DNA of 63,505 nucleotides from a bacterium (lineage in GTDB: Bacteria > Patescibacteriota > Saccharimonadia > Saccharimonadales > UBA4665): NCBI GenBank assembly GCA_021804085.1, contig JAJZKM010000003.1, positions 1-63,505 of the forward strand. Reading direction: 5' to 3'. The notes below the pieces were generated by a model. It was not told the DNA's origin, ran no database searches, and saw only the letters and a program-made list of their open reading frames with translations. Below, one piece after another: positions 29,078 through 41,321 of this stretch; within the stretch, counting starts at the first letter, position 1, and each line of letters opens with the position of its first letter. The translations under genes were made by a program, and so were the position numbers.

Positions 29078-29898
29078 TGAATGTAACTTTCACGGATACT
29101 CACTGTCATATTCAATCAATTGAGCTTGGCAATGAGGATGATCGAACTTATAAGTTATGGAATCGTGCGAGTTGGAGTATTCATGACGTAATCGAGAGAG
29201 CGAATACAGCAGGAGTAACTAAACTTGTTTGTGTTGGTTGTGATCTAGGAGATAGTGAGTTGGCTCTTAGGGTTGCAAATAACTACTCTAATTGTTTTGC
29301 CTCCATAGGTATACATCCACATGAAGCAGGCCGTCATAAATCTTTAAAGACTGCAAGAGAAGCCCTGCAAGATATGGCAGTTCAAAAAAAAGTAGTTTCG
29401 ATTGGCGAGTGTGGTCTAGATTATTTTTATAATATCTCTTTGCCGGAAGAACAAAAAGATCTTCTCAAAATGCAACTAGAAGTTGCTGTAGAATATGATT
29501 TACCAGTTATTTTTCATGTCAGAGAAGCATTTTATGATTTTTGGCCAATTTTTGATTATTACGGGAAAGGCAAAATACGTGGAGTTCTACATAGTTTCAC
29601 TGACTCTAAACAAATACTTTCATTAGCACTTGAAAGGGGTTTATTTATAGGTATAAACGGTATATCTACGTTTGCGAGAGATGAAAGAATGCAGTCGATG
29701 TATAGGTCAGTCCCGTTGGATAGAATCTTACTTGAAACAGATTCGCCATACTTGACACCAAATCCATATCGTGGTATGATAAATGAACCAAAACAGATAA
29801 TTACTATAGCAAAGCACTTGGTTGATTTGAGTGTTGGGGATATTAATGCTTTATCCGCAGCAACAGAACATAACGCTCGTACGCTTTTTGCGATATAA
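29077..29898 (+). CDS. tatD: TatD-family DNase
   Basis: FTDTHCHIQ, GIHPHEA, IGECGLDYF, LLETDSPYLTP. Confidence 0.92.
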   Translation: MNVTFTDTHCHIQSIELGNEDDRTYKLWNRASWSIHDVIERANTAGVTKLVCVGCDLGDSELALRVANNYSNCFASIGIHPHEAGRHKSLKTAREALQDMAVQKKVVSIGECGLDYFYNISLPEEQKDLLKMQLEVAVEYDLPVIFHVREAFYDFWPIFDYYGKGKIRGVLHSFTDSKQILSLALERGLFIGINGISTFARDERMQSMYRSVPLDRILLETDSPYLTPNPYRGMINEPKQIITIAKHLVDLSVGDINALSAATEHNARTLFAI

Positions 29899-29912
29899 TT
29901 AGAGATTGTGCT

Positions 29913-30221
29913 ATGAAATATATGGATATGAATGAAATATACAGGAAAGAAACTTCACCGATTCGTGACCGAATCGATAGAGTCAAAGTAGCTGTAAACT
30001 ATGCTACTGATGCAGCATATAAGGAGCTTCTAAAAAGAGGTATCAATCCTGAGGTAAAGGATGTGGTAAATCAACAAAAAGATATAGACAATAATTTCTC
30101 TGAACCTATAAAAACAGAACCTATAAAAACAGAATCTGCGCTTGATGGGTTAACAAAAGACAACATTGATGAAATTAGAAATTATATTGCTGGAATTCAT
30201 GATGACGAACAAGCAGCATAG
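29913..30221 (+). CDS. Small hypothetical protein
   Basis: 102-aa ORF in the collinear block; internal EPIKTEPIKTE micro-repeat. Confidence 0.5.
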   Translation: MKYMDMNEIYRKETSPIRDRIDRVKVAVNYATDAAYKELLKRGINPEVKDVVNQQKDIDNNFSEPIKTEPIKTESALDGLTKDNIDEIRNYIAGIHDDEQAA

Positions 30222-30251
30222 ATCAAAATTATTTAAATTGGAAGCTATCAA

Positions 30252-30626
30252 ATGATTATTGATCATATAAAAAAAGTCTTTTATCTTCCAGCCAAAGACG
30301 CTGATAGTGTTAAAGATATTATTCGTTATGAAGCCAAATTAGGAGGTGATCTGTTTGGCCCTGTTGCGCGGGGATCTAGACGAGAGTTTTTCTGGCTTGA
30401 TTCCAATACTTGGGTTTGGCATGAGGAATGGAAAGATGAAAGTGGAATTAAGCATCAAGTGACTACACGTTATCTAGTTTATGATAATGGCATATACAAA
30501 GCTCAGAGTAATTCAGAGCGTCTAATGTTGAGCGACGGGGAACTTATGAATTTTTATCAAGCGGTCAAACTTTATGGCACAAAGGTTGTTTCTTCTTTAG
30601 AGCAGCTATCCGCAAGACAAAGCTAG
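30252..30626 (+). CDS. Small hypothetical protein
   Basis: 124-aa ORF tightly packed before the cysteine desulfurase. Confidence 0.6.
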   Translation: MIIDHIKKVFYLPAKDADSVKDIIRYEAKLGGDLFGPVARGSRREFFWLDSNTWVWHEEWKDESGIKHQVTTRYLVYDNGIYKAQSNSERLMLSDGELMNFYQAVKLYGTKVVSSLEQLSARQS

Positions 30627-30636
30627 CACCAGTTCT

Positions 30637-31779
30637 ATGGATAGAAATGTATATCTAGATTATGCGGCAGCGACACCTATAGATGCTCGCGTTCTGGAAG
30701 CTATGCGTCCGTATTTTTCAGAATTGTTTTACAATCCGTCAGCCATTTATCTGGAGTCAAGAAAGATTAAAAAAGAACTTACCGTAGCGCGTGAAAAAGT
30801 TGCGTTTTGGTTGGGGGTAAAACCGGTTGAAATAGTATTTACTGCTGGTGGGAGTGAGGCTAATAATTTAGCTATAAAGGGAGTAATGGATTTATATCCC
30901 GAAGCTAAAGTATTGGTTTCGTCTATCGAACACGATTCGGTTCTTGAGCCTGCAAAGAATTACAAATACTGCATGGTTGAAGTTGATGGTGATGGCATTT
31001 TGGATCTAAGCGACCTAGAAAAAAAAATTGATTCCCAAACCGTTCTGGTTAGTGTGGCATATGCTAACAATGAGATTGGCACAATACAACCACTTAGGAG
31101 AATTGCGGCTTTAATCCAATCAGAAAGAAGGGAACGTCTAAAGAGAGGCATTACTTTACCGATTTTGTTTCACACTGATGCCTGCCAAGCTGGAAATTAT
31201 TTAGATTTACACGCTAGTCGACTTGGTCTTGATTTAATGAGCTTAAATGGTGGTAAACTTTATGGTCCCAAACAAAGTGGCTGTTTATTTGTTCGTACTG
31301 GGGTAAAGTTAAAACCGCAGATCGAAGGTGGTGGTCAAGAATATAATTTGCGTTCAGGAACTGAAAATGTAGCTGGTGCTATCGGATTTTCCACGGCACT
31401 TGATTTGGCTCAGAAAGAAAAAGATCAGGAAGCAATACGTTTACTCGAGCTTCGTCAGCTATATATTGCGTTATTAAAAAAACAGATTCCCGGTATTAGT
31501 ATTAACGGATCACTTAAGGCAAGGTTGCCGAATAATCTCAATGTATGTTTTGGTGGTCAAGATAACGAGTCACTCTTAATCAGGCTTGATCTAAAAGGTA
31601 TTATGGCTTCTGCCGGATCCGCTTGTAGTGCCGGTAAAATGCCTCCATCTCACGTGCTTTCGGCTATCGGATTAAGTACCAAAGAAATTAGGTCTTCGGT
31701 GCGTTTTTCCCTAGGTAGAGGCACGAATATTACTGACATTGAACGTTGTGTAGCCACGATCAAAGCATTAGTTGGTTAA
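30637..31779 (+). CDS. Cysteine desulfurase (NifS/IscS family)
   Basis: YLDYAAATPID, GGSEANNLAIKG, HTDACQAGNY, GGGQEYNLRSGTEN, SAGSACSAGKM. Confidence 0.93.
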   Translation: MDRNVYLDYAAATPIDARVLEAMRPYFSELFYNPSAIYLESRKIKKELTVAREKVAFWLGVKPVEIVFTAGGSEANNLAIKGVMDLYPEAKVLVSSIEHDSVLEPAKNYKYCMVEVDGDGILDLSDLEKKIDSQTVLVSVAYANNEIGTIQPLRRIAALIQSERRERLKRGITLPILFHTDACQAGNYLDLHASRLGLDLMSLNGGKLYGPKQSGCLFVRTGVKLKPQIEGGGQEYNLRSGTENVAGAIGFSTALDLAQKEKDQEAIRLLELRQLYIALLKKQIPGISINGSLKARLPNNLNVCFGGQDNESLLIRLDLKGIMASAGSACSAGKMPPSHVLSAIGLSTKEIRSSVRFSLGRGTNITDIERCVATIKALVG

Positions 31780-31861
31780 TGATCCGCATATGCTTTGCTA
31801 AGCATTAGTTTTAAGAGTATATTTAGATATAAATTAAGAGTATTAAATATGGTGGGATAAA

Positions 31862-32482
31862 ATGACAATCTGGTGGTTAGCGGCAATCCTAGTAACACTT
31901 GGCTCTGGTGGTATTAGTTTAATTTGGTTGTTTGTAAAATTGGACAGATTAAAGGTTTCTGATGGCGAGTCGAGAAAACGGGTTCTTGATTCAGCTAATT
32001 CTGATGTAGAGCATATCTTTAATAATGAATTTCGTGAAGAATTACGTAATAGAGGTAGGTTGTACTTTGAGAAAATCATTGCCGAAAATGCAATGTTTCT
32101 TCAGCAAGATCTTCGTTTAACAACGAGTGATCTTAATGAGTATATGAAGAGAGAATTATTAAGCAAGTTGCGTGAAGAATTTTCTAAGTACGAGGAATCT
32201 ATAACTGACGCGAAACAGCTAGCAACCGAGTCGATAGAAAAGACAAAACAAACAATAGAGGATGAAAGGAAGCTACTAAGTGATAAGCTGACCGAAGAAA
32301 TTGAAGTTGAAAAAGAACGTATGGTTAAACGTTTTTCCGAAAATGCTGCTGATATTGTTAACCATTATGTGCTTGCTGCTATTGGCGAGCAGATCGATTT
32401 AAGTGATCAGTTGGATTTTATTATTAGCGAAATCGAGAATAATAAAAACGACATAATTGAGGACATTAAGCATGGTTCGTAA
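31862..32482 (+). CDS. atpF: Probable ATP synthase subunit b
   Basis: One N-terminal TM followed by a long charged coiled coil; first in the F1 operon. Confidence 0.6.
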   Translation: MTIWWLAAILVTLGSGGISLIWLFVKLDRLKVSDGESRKRVLDSANSDVEHIFNNEFREELRNRGRLYFEKIIAENAMFLQQDLRLTTSDLNEYMKRELLSKLREEFSKYEESITDAKQLATESIEKTKQTIEDERKLLSDKLTEEIEVEKERMVKRFSENAADIVNHYVLAAIGEQIDLSDQLDFIISEIENNKNDIIEDIKHGS

Positions 32483-32978
32483 AGAAAATTTCCAGTTGCC
32501 TACGATAATTGTTGGTCGATCAGATGTCATGAAACTAAGACGTGACTTATTAGCAGCAGAAGATTATATTTCCCAAATTGAACTAAGGGGATCTAAGGCG
32601 TCCCTGAAACACCTGCCTAGGATATCGCAGAGATTGAGCGACTTTAATGACATTAACGGTGTTAATATAATGAATCGTGACGATCGAAACAGGTCACTGT
32701 TGTTTATTAATGAATTGTTAAAAAGCGCCCCAGAGTTACACATTAGTTTTGCCAGTGATCCCTCAAGTGCTTTTTTGCTTAAAATAATTATCTGGTTTAG
32801 AAATAACATCGACCCGTTGATTTTAGTAAATATCGGTCTTGAACCATCAATAGTTGCTGGGTGTACCTTGCGTAGCGCTAACAGATACTATGATTTTAGC
32901 TTGAGACACAACTTTGCTGCGCATAGGGATTTGTTAATTAACGGGCTCAAGGAACCTTTGGTTAATAACAAAGTATGA
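32457..32978 (+). CDS. atpH: Probable ATP synthase subunit delta (divergent)
   Basis: Position between b and alpha; C-terminal delta-like region. Confidence 0.6.
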   Translation: MRTLSMVRKENFQLPTIIVGRSDVMKLRRDLLAAEDYISQIELRGSKASLKHLPRISQRLSDFNDINGVNIMNRDDRNRSLLFINELLKSAPELHISFASDPSSAFLLKIIIWFRNNIDPLILVNIGLEPSIVAGCTLRSANRYYDFSLRHNFAAHRDLLINGLKEPLVNNKV

Positions 32979-34374
32979 GCGACAATCGTCATTTTGATCA
33001 TTTAGTGGAAAAAGGTAACCCGATTGGCGAGATAGTCGCCTTGAACAGTTATCTAATCAAGATCAAGGGTATGCAGCCGGTAAATATTCGTTCATTAGTT
33101 ATGTTTGAAGATGGCAGCAAAGGTTATGTTCAAGACGTCCGCGAGGACCATGTAAATGTACTATATTTGGGCACCAATGAACTTAGTATTGGTATGCGTG
33201 CTACTGTGCAATACGATGATTTGGTTACCAAAGTCGGTAGAGAGTTTGTCGGCAGAGTAATAAATGTTTTTGGAGAGCCTTTAGATGGTAAGGGGCCAAT
33301 CGTAGCCGAGTCTGCTTGGCCGGTTTTTAACATTGCGCCTCCTCTTAATGAGCGTGAGGGTTTAAGTGAACTTTTGCCTACCGGGGTGACCGTTATTGAC
33401 ACAATGCTGCCACTTATTAAAGGTCAGCGATTGGCTATTCTGGGAGATAGCAAGCTTGGGAAAACTGCTCTGGCAGTTCAAATCGCAACTAACCAAAATG
33501 AAAATAGGGTTACAGTCTATGTCTTAATAGCTAAGAGAAGTACGGATATTAGTAGTCTAATAAAACGTCTAGAAGACTCAGGAGCAATTAAAAACTGCAT
33601 AGTAATAGTTTCAACTATCTTTGATTCGCTAATCGCTAGCTACCTAGCACCCTATATCGGTTGTTCTATGGGAGAATATCTTTGGCAGAAGACTGATCGT
33701 GATGTTTTGGTAATCTATGATGATTTGACTAGTCATGCTCATATCTATCGAGAAATATCTTTGCTTGGAAGAGTTAGCCCGGGGCGAGAATCTTACCCTG
33801 GAGATATGTTTTATGCGCATTCTTCTCTTTTAGAGCGCGCCGGAAAGCTTGCGTCTAATCACAAAACCCTTACTGCTCTACCAATAGTATTGGCTGACGG
33901 TGGAGATATCGCTGCATATCTCCCAACCAATATAATGTCAATAACAGACGGACAGTGGATTTTTGATTCGAAAGTCTTCAAGGATACTATGCGACCAGCG
34001 GTAAATGTTGGGCTTAGTGTTACACGTGTGGGTGGAGTTGGTCATAATACTAAACAAAAGCAACTTAATGCCGAAGCGATGAAGTTATTGGCGGATTATA
34101 GAGAAGCTCAAGAATTTGCTCATTTTGGTTCCGAGCTAGCTTTAGAATCGCAGAAAGCGCTCAACAAGGGTCGGATGTTTTATCAACTTATGAATCAGTC
34201 AAGTAATGAGCACTTTAGTGTAATTGCTCAAACCATGATGACTGACATAGTTTTGCATGCGCCAATGGACGTACCTCTTGATATTGTTACTATGAAAAAG
34301 AAAGTAAACGATATTGCGTCATCCGTTAAATCTGACACCGACTACACTAAGGCTATAGATCAACTGACTCGCTT

Positions 34375-34399
<25 letters not shown>
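32975..34399 (+). CDS. atpA: ATP synthase subunit alpha
   Basis: GDSKLGKTALAVQ, PGRESYPGDMFYAHSSLLERAG, VGLSVTRVGG. Confidence 0.93.
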
Positions 34400-36547
<2,148 letters not shown>

Positions 36548-36548
<1 letters not shown>

Positions 36549-36814
36549 TGGCAGACGCAGTTAAAAGCGTTAAAACTCTTAAAGTGAAAGTAGCTTCTCC
36601 GTATATGATTTACTTTGATCAGCCAGCAATTTCTATTTCGGGGGTTAATAAAACTGGCCCTTTTGATGTTCTTGTCGGTCATCATAATTTTATAACTTTG
36701 CTCGAACCATGCGAATTGCTTATAAAGACCGAAACCGAGGAGAAAAGAATTCGTATTAATGGTGGTTTACTGCATGTCAAAGAAAATATCGCAAATGTTT
36801 TTCTAGATATATAG
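36548..36814 (+). CDS. atpC: ATP synthase subunit epsilon, short form
   Basis: 88 aa beta-sandwich-sized ORF immediately after atpD. Confidence 0.75.
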
Positions 36815-36955
36815 CTTCTATTAATAACGATATAGATGATGTTTTATCCGATCAGTTCATAAAGATCTCTAAATTAATATTGGAACTTAATGTATGAATG
36901 AAAGCAAATATTTAGTCTAGTCAGAATTGCTTTATTTATCATAAAATAAAATAAT

Positions 36956-38008
36956 ATGTCTAAAAAAATTTTTGTAGGGATGTCTGGCGGCGTAGATAGT
37001 TCGCTTAGTGCAGCCTTGCTGCAGGAAGAAGGATATTCAGTTACCGGAGTTTACATGAAGAACTGGACTCGCAACTTGCCTGGGTTTGTTTGTTCCTGGG
37101 AAGATGATTTTAAAGATGCAAAAACTGTTGCTTTGCAGTTAGGAATTGATTTTAAGGTATTTGACTTTGAGTCTTCTTATCGTAAAAAAGTTGTTGATTA
37201 CATGCTGAACGCCTATGTTAGTGGCTTAACGCCGAATCCGGATATTGTTTGTAACCAAGAAATAAAATTTAAGCTGTTTCTTGATACTGCGATAGAGCAA
37301 GGAGCAGATTATATAGCTACAGGGCACTATGCACGTGTCCATGCCGGCCAACTATATACAGGCTTAGATGCATCTAAAGATCAAAGTTATTTTCTCTACC
37401 GGATTTCTGGTTCTGCCTTGAAGCGAACAATATTTCCCCTAGGTGAATTAAAGAAAAATCAAGTCAGAAAAGAGGCTCAAAAACGCGGACTAATTACCGC
37501 AGCTAAACCGGATAGCCAAGGTATATGCTTTGTTGGAGAAGTTGGTATAAAGCAGTTTCTTTTAAGCGAGCTTGGAAGTCAGCGTCCAGGGGAAATTATT
37601 GATCAGAAAGGTAAGATAATAGGTGAACATGATGGAGCATTGTTTTATACCATCGGCCAGCGTCATGGGCTAAATATTGGTGGTGGTTTACCATATTACG
37701 TTACACATAAGGACATGCAAGCTAACCAAATTTTTGTAACAACTGATTTAAATGATCCTTATTTGTGGAGTAAAAAAATAGAATTAAGAGATTTATCATG
37801 GATTGATGAGCCGCCCATTGCGGGTAAAAAATATGGTGTAAAATGTCGTTATAGATCAGATAATGTCGGTTGTATTATTTCTATAAAGAGGGACATAGCA
37901 TTCGTGGAATTTGACACTGAGGTTCGAGCTGTAAGCCCAGGCCAGTCAGCAGTTATTTACGAAAATGATAGGTTAATTGGAGGAGGAACTATCTCTAAGG
38001 CAGTATAA
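36956..38008 (+). CDS. mnmA: tRNA 2-thiouridine(34) synthase
   Basis: VGMSGGVDSSLSAALL, TPNPDIVCNQEIKF, GHYAR, DSQGICFVGE. Confidence 0.95.
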   Translation: MSKKIFVGMSGGVDSSLSAALLQEEGYSVTGVYMKNWTRNLPGFVCSWEDDFKDAKTVALQLGIDFKVFDFESSYRKKVVDYMLNAYVSGLTPNPDIVCNQEIKFKLFLDTAIEQGADYIATGHYARVHAGQLYTGLDASKDQSYFLYRISGSALKRTIFPLGELKKNQVRKEAQKRGLITAAKPDSQGICFVGEVGIKQFLLSELGSQRPGEIIDQKGKIIGEHDGALFYTIGQRHGLNIGGGLPYYVTHKDMQANQIFVTTDLNDPYLWSKKIELRDLSWIDEPPIAGKKYGVKCRYRSDNVGCIISIKRDIAFVEFDTEVRAVSPGQSAVIYENDRLIGGGTISKAV

Positions 38009-38017
38009 ACTGCTAGA

Positions 38018-39916
38018 ATGTTTATGATTATGACAGCACAAGAAATTCGAAGAGCCTATTTGGAGTTTTTAAGCGATAAGCAACACAAGATCATTCCACG
38101 AGCACAGTTAGTTCCAAAAGATGATCCGACGACACTTTTTACGGGAAGCGGCATGCAACCGCTTTTGCCTTATCTTCTAGGCCAAGATCATCCTAACGGC
38201 TCTCGTTTAGTTGATAGTCAGACTTGTCTTAGAGCTCAGGATATTGAGGAAGTTGGTGATAATCGACATACAACATTTTTTGAAATGCTTGGTAATTGGA
38301 GTTTAGGAGATTATTTTAAGCAAGAACAGATCAATTGGTTGTGGCAGTTTTTGACAGAAGTAATTGGGCTTGATCCAAAGAGAATATATGTCAGTTGCTA
38401 TAGTGGCAGCGAGACAGAAGGAATTGATAAAGACAAAGAAAGTGCGGAGATATGGAGTAGCATTTTTTCAGCTGCCGGTATTGAAGCGAAGCAAGTTGAA
38501 ATTGGATCTTGCGAAAACGGCTCTAAAATAGGAGAGCAAGGCGGAAGAATATTCTTTTATGAGGATAAAAATTGGTGGTCAAGATCTGGTAGTGCTAAAA
38601 CAATGCCCGATGGAGAGCCGGGTGGTCCTGATACTGAGTTATTTTATCTCTTCCCCAGCGTAAAACATACTTCGGATTACGGTGAAAAGTGTCATGTTAA
38701 TTGTGATTGTGGTCGATATATCGAGCTAGGTAATTGCGTTTTTATGGAGTACCTTAAGCAATCCAGAGGTTTTGTTAAATTACCAAGGAGAAACGTAGAT
38801 TACGGCGGGGGCCTGGAAAGAATTGCAGCAGCAGCAATTGACGATCCTGACGTATATTCAATTAGTCTTATGCGTCCAATTATTGACGTGATCGAAAGGC
38901 TGTCTAATAAGTCTTACGCCACCCACACTACAGCGATGAGGGTTATCACTGATCACGCACGGGCAGCTACGTTTCTAGCTGTAGATGGGGTAGTACCAAG
39001 CAACAAAGAACAAGGATATGTCATGCGGCGCTTGATTCGCCGCGCCATCAGATTCGCTTTTGAGCTTGGCATTGAACAGAATTTCATTGAAGAAGTTACA
39101 AATTCAGTAATCAGCATATATAAAGAGGATTATCCGGAAGTTGCGGAAAAGCATGACCAAATTATTGAGACATTAATCAAAGAAGAAAAAATATTTCGTC
39201 AAACTCTTAGGAAGGGACTTAAACAGATTGATCGTTTAGGTCGTAGTGGCACCTTAAGTGGTCAGGACATATTTACACTTTATGATACTTTTGGTTTTCC
39301 GTTGGAATTGAGTGTTGAAGAAGCTTTTAGTCGGGGATTAGAGCTTCATGACGATTGGAGAGATGAGTTTAATCAGTCAATGGCAGAACAGCGAGAGCGT
39401 TCCCATACTGCATCCAAAGGAGCTTTTAAGGGTGGACTTGGTGGCAGTGGTTTAATCCACAAGAAATATCACACTGCTACTCACTTACTCTATAAGGCAT
39501 TGCGTGAGACATTAGGGGACGGCGTTATTCAGCATGGCAGTAATATTACCGAGGAGCGTCTACGTTTCGACTTTAGTTATCCGAAAAAACTTTCCCCTGA
39601 ACAGATAAAAAAAATTGAAGATATAGTAAATATGCAAATATCTAATGATCTTAAGGTTAGTTGGGCGGAATATACTACCGATAAAGCTATAAATGAACTT
39701 GGTGCCTTAGGTGCTTTTGGAGATAGGTATGGTGATAGCGTTAAGGTTTATTCAATGACTGAAGAAGGTGCGAATAAGCCATATAGTCTTGAAGTCTGTG
39801 GTGGACCCCATGTCGACAGAACGTCAGAATTAGCCGAAGGAGGCAAGAGGTTTAAAATTATTAAAGAAGAGTCCTCTTCATCTGGTATTAGGCGTATTCG
39901 GGCTGTATTAGTTTAA
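38018..39916 (+). CDS. alaS: Alanyl-tRNA synthetase, short
   Basis: TGSGMQPLLPYL, FFEMLGNWSLGDYFK, HTATHLL (HxxxH) and CGGPHVD (CxxxH); ORF ends soon after the editing domain. Confidence 0.93.
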   Translation: MFMIMTAQEIRRAYLEFLSDKQHKIIPRAQLVPKDDPTTLFTGSGMQPLLPYLLGQDHPNGSRLVDSQTCLRAQDIEEVGDNRHTTFFEMLGNWSLGDYFKQEQINWLWQFLTEVIGLDPKRIYVSCYSGSETEGIDKDKESAEIWSSIFSAAGIEAKQVEIGSCENGSKIGEQGGRIFFYEDKNWWSRSGSAKTMPDGEPGGPDTELFYLFPSVKHTSDYGEKCHVNCDCGRYIELGNCVFMEYLKQSRGFVKLPRRNVDYGGGLERIAAAAIDDPDVYSISLMRPIIDVIERLSNKSYATHTTAMRVITDHARAATFLAVDGVVPSNKEQGYVMRRLIRRAIRFAFELGIEQNFIEEVTNSVISIYKEDYPEVAEKHDQIIETLIKEEKIFRQTLRKGLKQIDRLGRSGTLSGQDIFTLYDTFGFPLELSVEEAFSRGLELHDDWRDEFNQSMAEQRERSHTASKGAFKGGLGGSGLIHKKYHTATHLLYKALRETLGDGVIQHGSNITEERLRFDFSYPKKLSPEQIKKIEDIVNMQISNDLKVSWAEYTTDKAINELGALGAFGDRYGDSVKVYSMTEEGANKPYSLEVCGGPHVDRTSELAEGGKRFKIIKEESSSSGIRRIRAVLV

Positions 39917-39981
39917 ACTTAAGAACTCGAATAATCTTTATATAGACGACCTAAAAGTAATGCTATACTAGAGAAGTAATT

Positions 39982-41319
39982 ATGCTTAATAAACTGAAAT
40001 TAGTTGGCTTAAATATGGCCAATAACGCATTATCTTCGTCCAAGGCCAAGATCAAACAAGTTCGGCAGCGTTCAACTAAAGGACCAGCATCGGATAATTT
40101 CATTGTGGCTTTGGATATTGGTACCGAATACGTTAAGGCATTAATCGGCGAGATCGGAGATAATGGAAACATTAGTATTATTGGCGTAGGCCGGCAACAT
40201 CAAGGCTTAAGTGACATGCAGGCCGGAGCGATATCAGATATTGCTGCAGTAGTTGAAAATTGTGACCGAGCACTTAGTGAGGCTGAATCTCAGGCAAAGG
40301 TTAGTGTGAGATCAGCAATTATTGGTATAGCCGGTGAATTAGTTAAGGGTACTACGATTACCGTCCGTGTAGTTAGGAAAACTGCAGACACTACTATCGA
40401 CATTGATGAGATGGAAAAGATTGTTCGGTTGGTTCAACAACGCGCTGAAGAAAAGGCTAAGCAGCAGTTAGCGTGGGAGCTTGGAGGCAAGGAAGTTGCG
40501 GTTCGTCTAGTTAATTCGGCTTTGGTTAGTCTCGAAATTGACGGCTATCCAGTTACCAATCCTATAGGTTTTCAGGGTAAAAATGTTATCGTTCAGCTTT
40601 ACACGGCTTTTGCGCCAATGATTCATATTGGTGCACTCGAAAAGACTGCCGAAGAACTGGACCTTGAGCTCTTGGCGGTTGCCGCAGAACCTTTCGCCGT
40701 AGCAAGGGCGGTTATTGGGGATAAACAAAACCAAAATCTTAGTGCTATTCTGATGGATGTTGGAGGTGGTACAACCGATATAGCCGTGATCGATGAAGGT
40801 GGAGTCCAGGGTACAAAGATGTTTGGTATTGGAGGGAGGGCCTATACTCGTTCTATTGAACGAGATATGGGCGTTAGTTTTGATCAGGCCGAAACTCTCA
40901 AGTTGGCGTATGGTGGAAATCAGCTTCCGCCACAAAAACGTCCATTAGTTGAATCAGCGTTAGATAAAACTGCCGATGTTTGGATTAATGGAATAGAGAT
41001 TGCTTTAGCTGAGTTTCCCTCACTTGACCATCTACCGAACAAAATGTTCCTTTGTGGTGGTGGTGCTAGCTTAGATCTTCTAATGGAGCGTTTAGAGGGA
41101 GAGGATTGGTATAAAACCCTTCCATTTACTAGACGGCCTACGGTGAGGCTCATTCAGCCGCATCAAGTCATTGGGATTAAAGATACGACTGGTAGGATTA
41201 CTGACCATACCTTCATCACTTCCATGGGATTACTCAGAGTGGGTTTGGACACACTCCAGCTTGGAGATAGCGAGGGCGGAAGTATTCGAGAGAAATTAGA
41301 CAGGATGCTGAGCGTATAG
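39982..41319 (+). CDS. ftsA: Cell division protein FtsA
   Basis: VALDIGTEYVKALIGE, MDVGGGTTDIAVI, FLCGGGASL. Confidence 0.88.
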   Translation: MLNKLKLVGLNMANNALSSSKAKIKQVRQRSTKGPASDNFIVALDIGTEYVKALIGEIGDNGNISIIGVGRQHQGLSDMQAGAISDIAAVVENCDRALSEAESQAKVSVRSAIIGIAGELVKGTTITVRVVRKTADTTIDIDEMEKIVRLVQQRAEEKAKQQLAWELGGKEVAVRLVNSALVSLEIDGYPVTNPIGFQGKNVIVQLYTAFAPMIHIGALEKTAEELDLELLAVAAEPFAVARAVIGDKQNQNLSAILMDVGGGTTDIAVIDEGGVQGTKMFGIGGRAYTRSIERDMGVSFDQAETLKLAYGGNQLPPQKRPLVESALDKTADVWINGIEIALAEFPSLDHLPNKMFLCGGGASLDLLMERLEGEDWYKTLPFTRRPTVRLIQPHQVIGIKDTTGRITDHTFITSMGLLRVGLDTLQLGDSEGGSIREKLDRMLSV

Positions 41320-41321
41320 AT

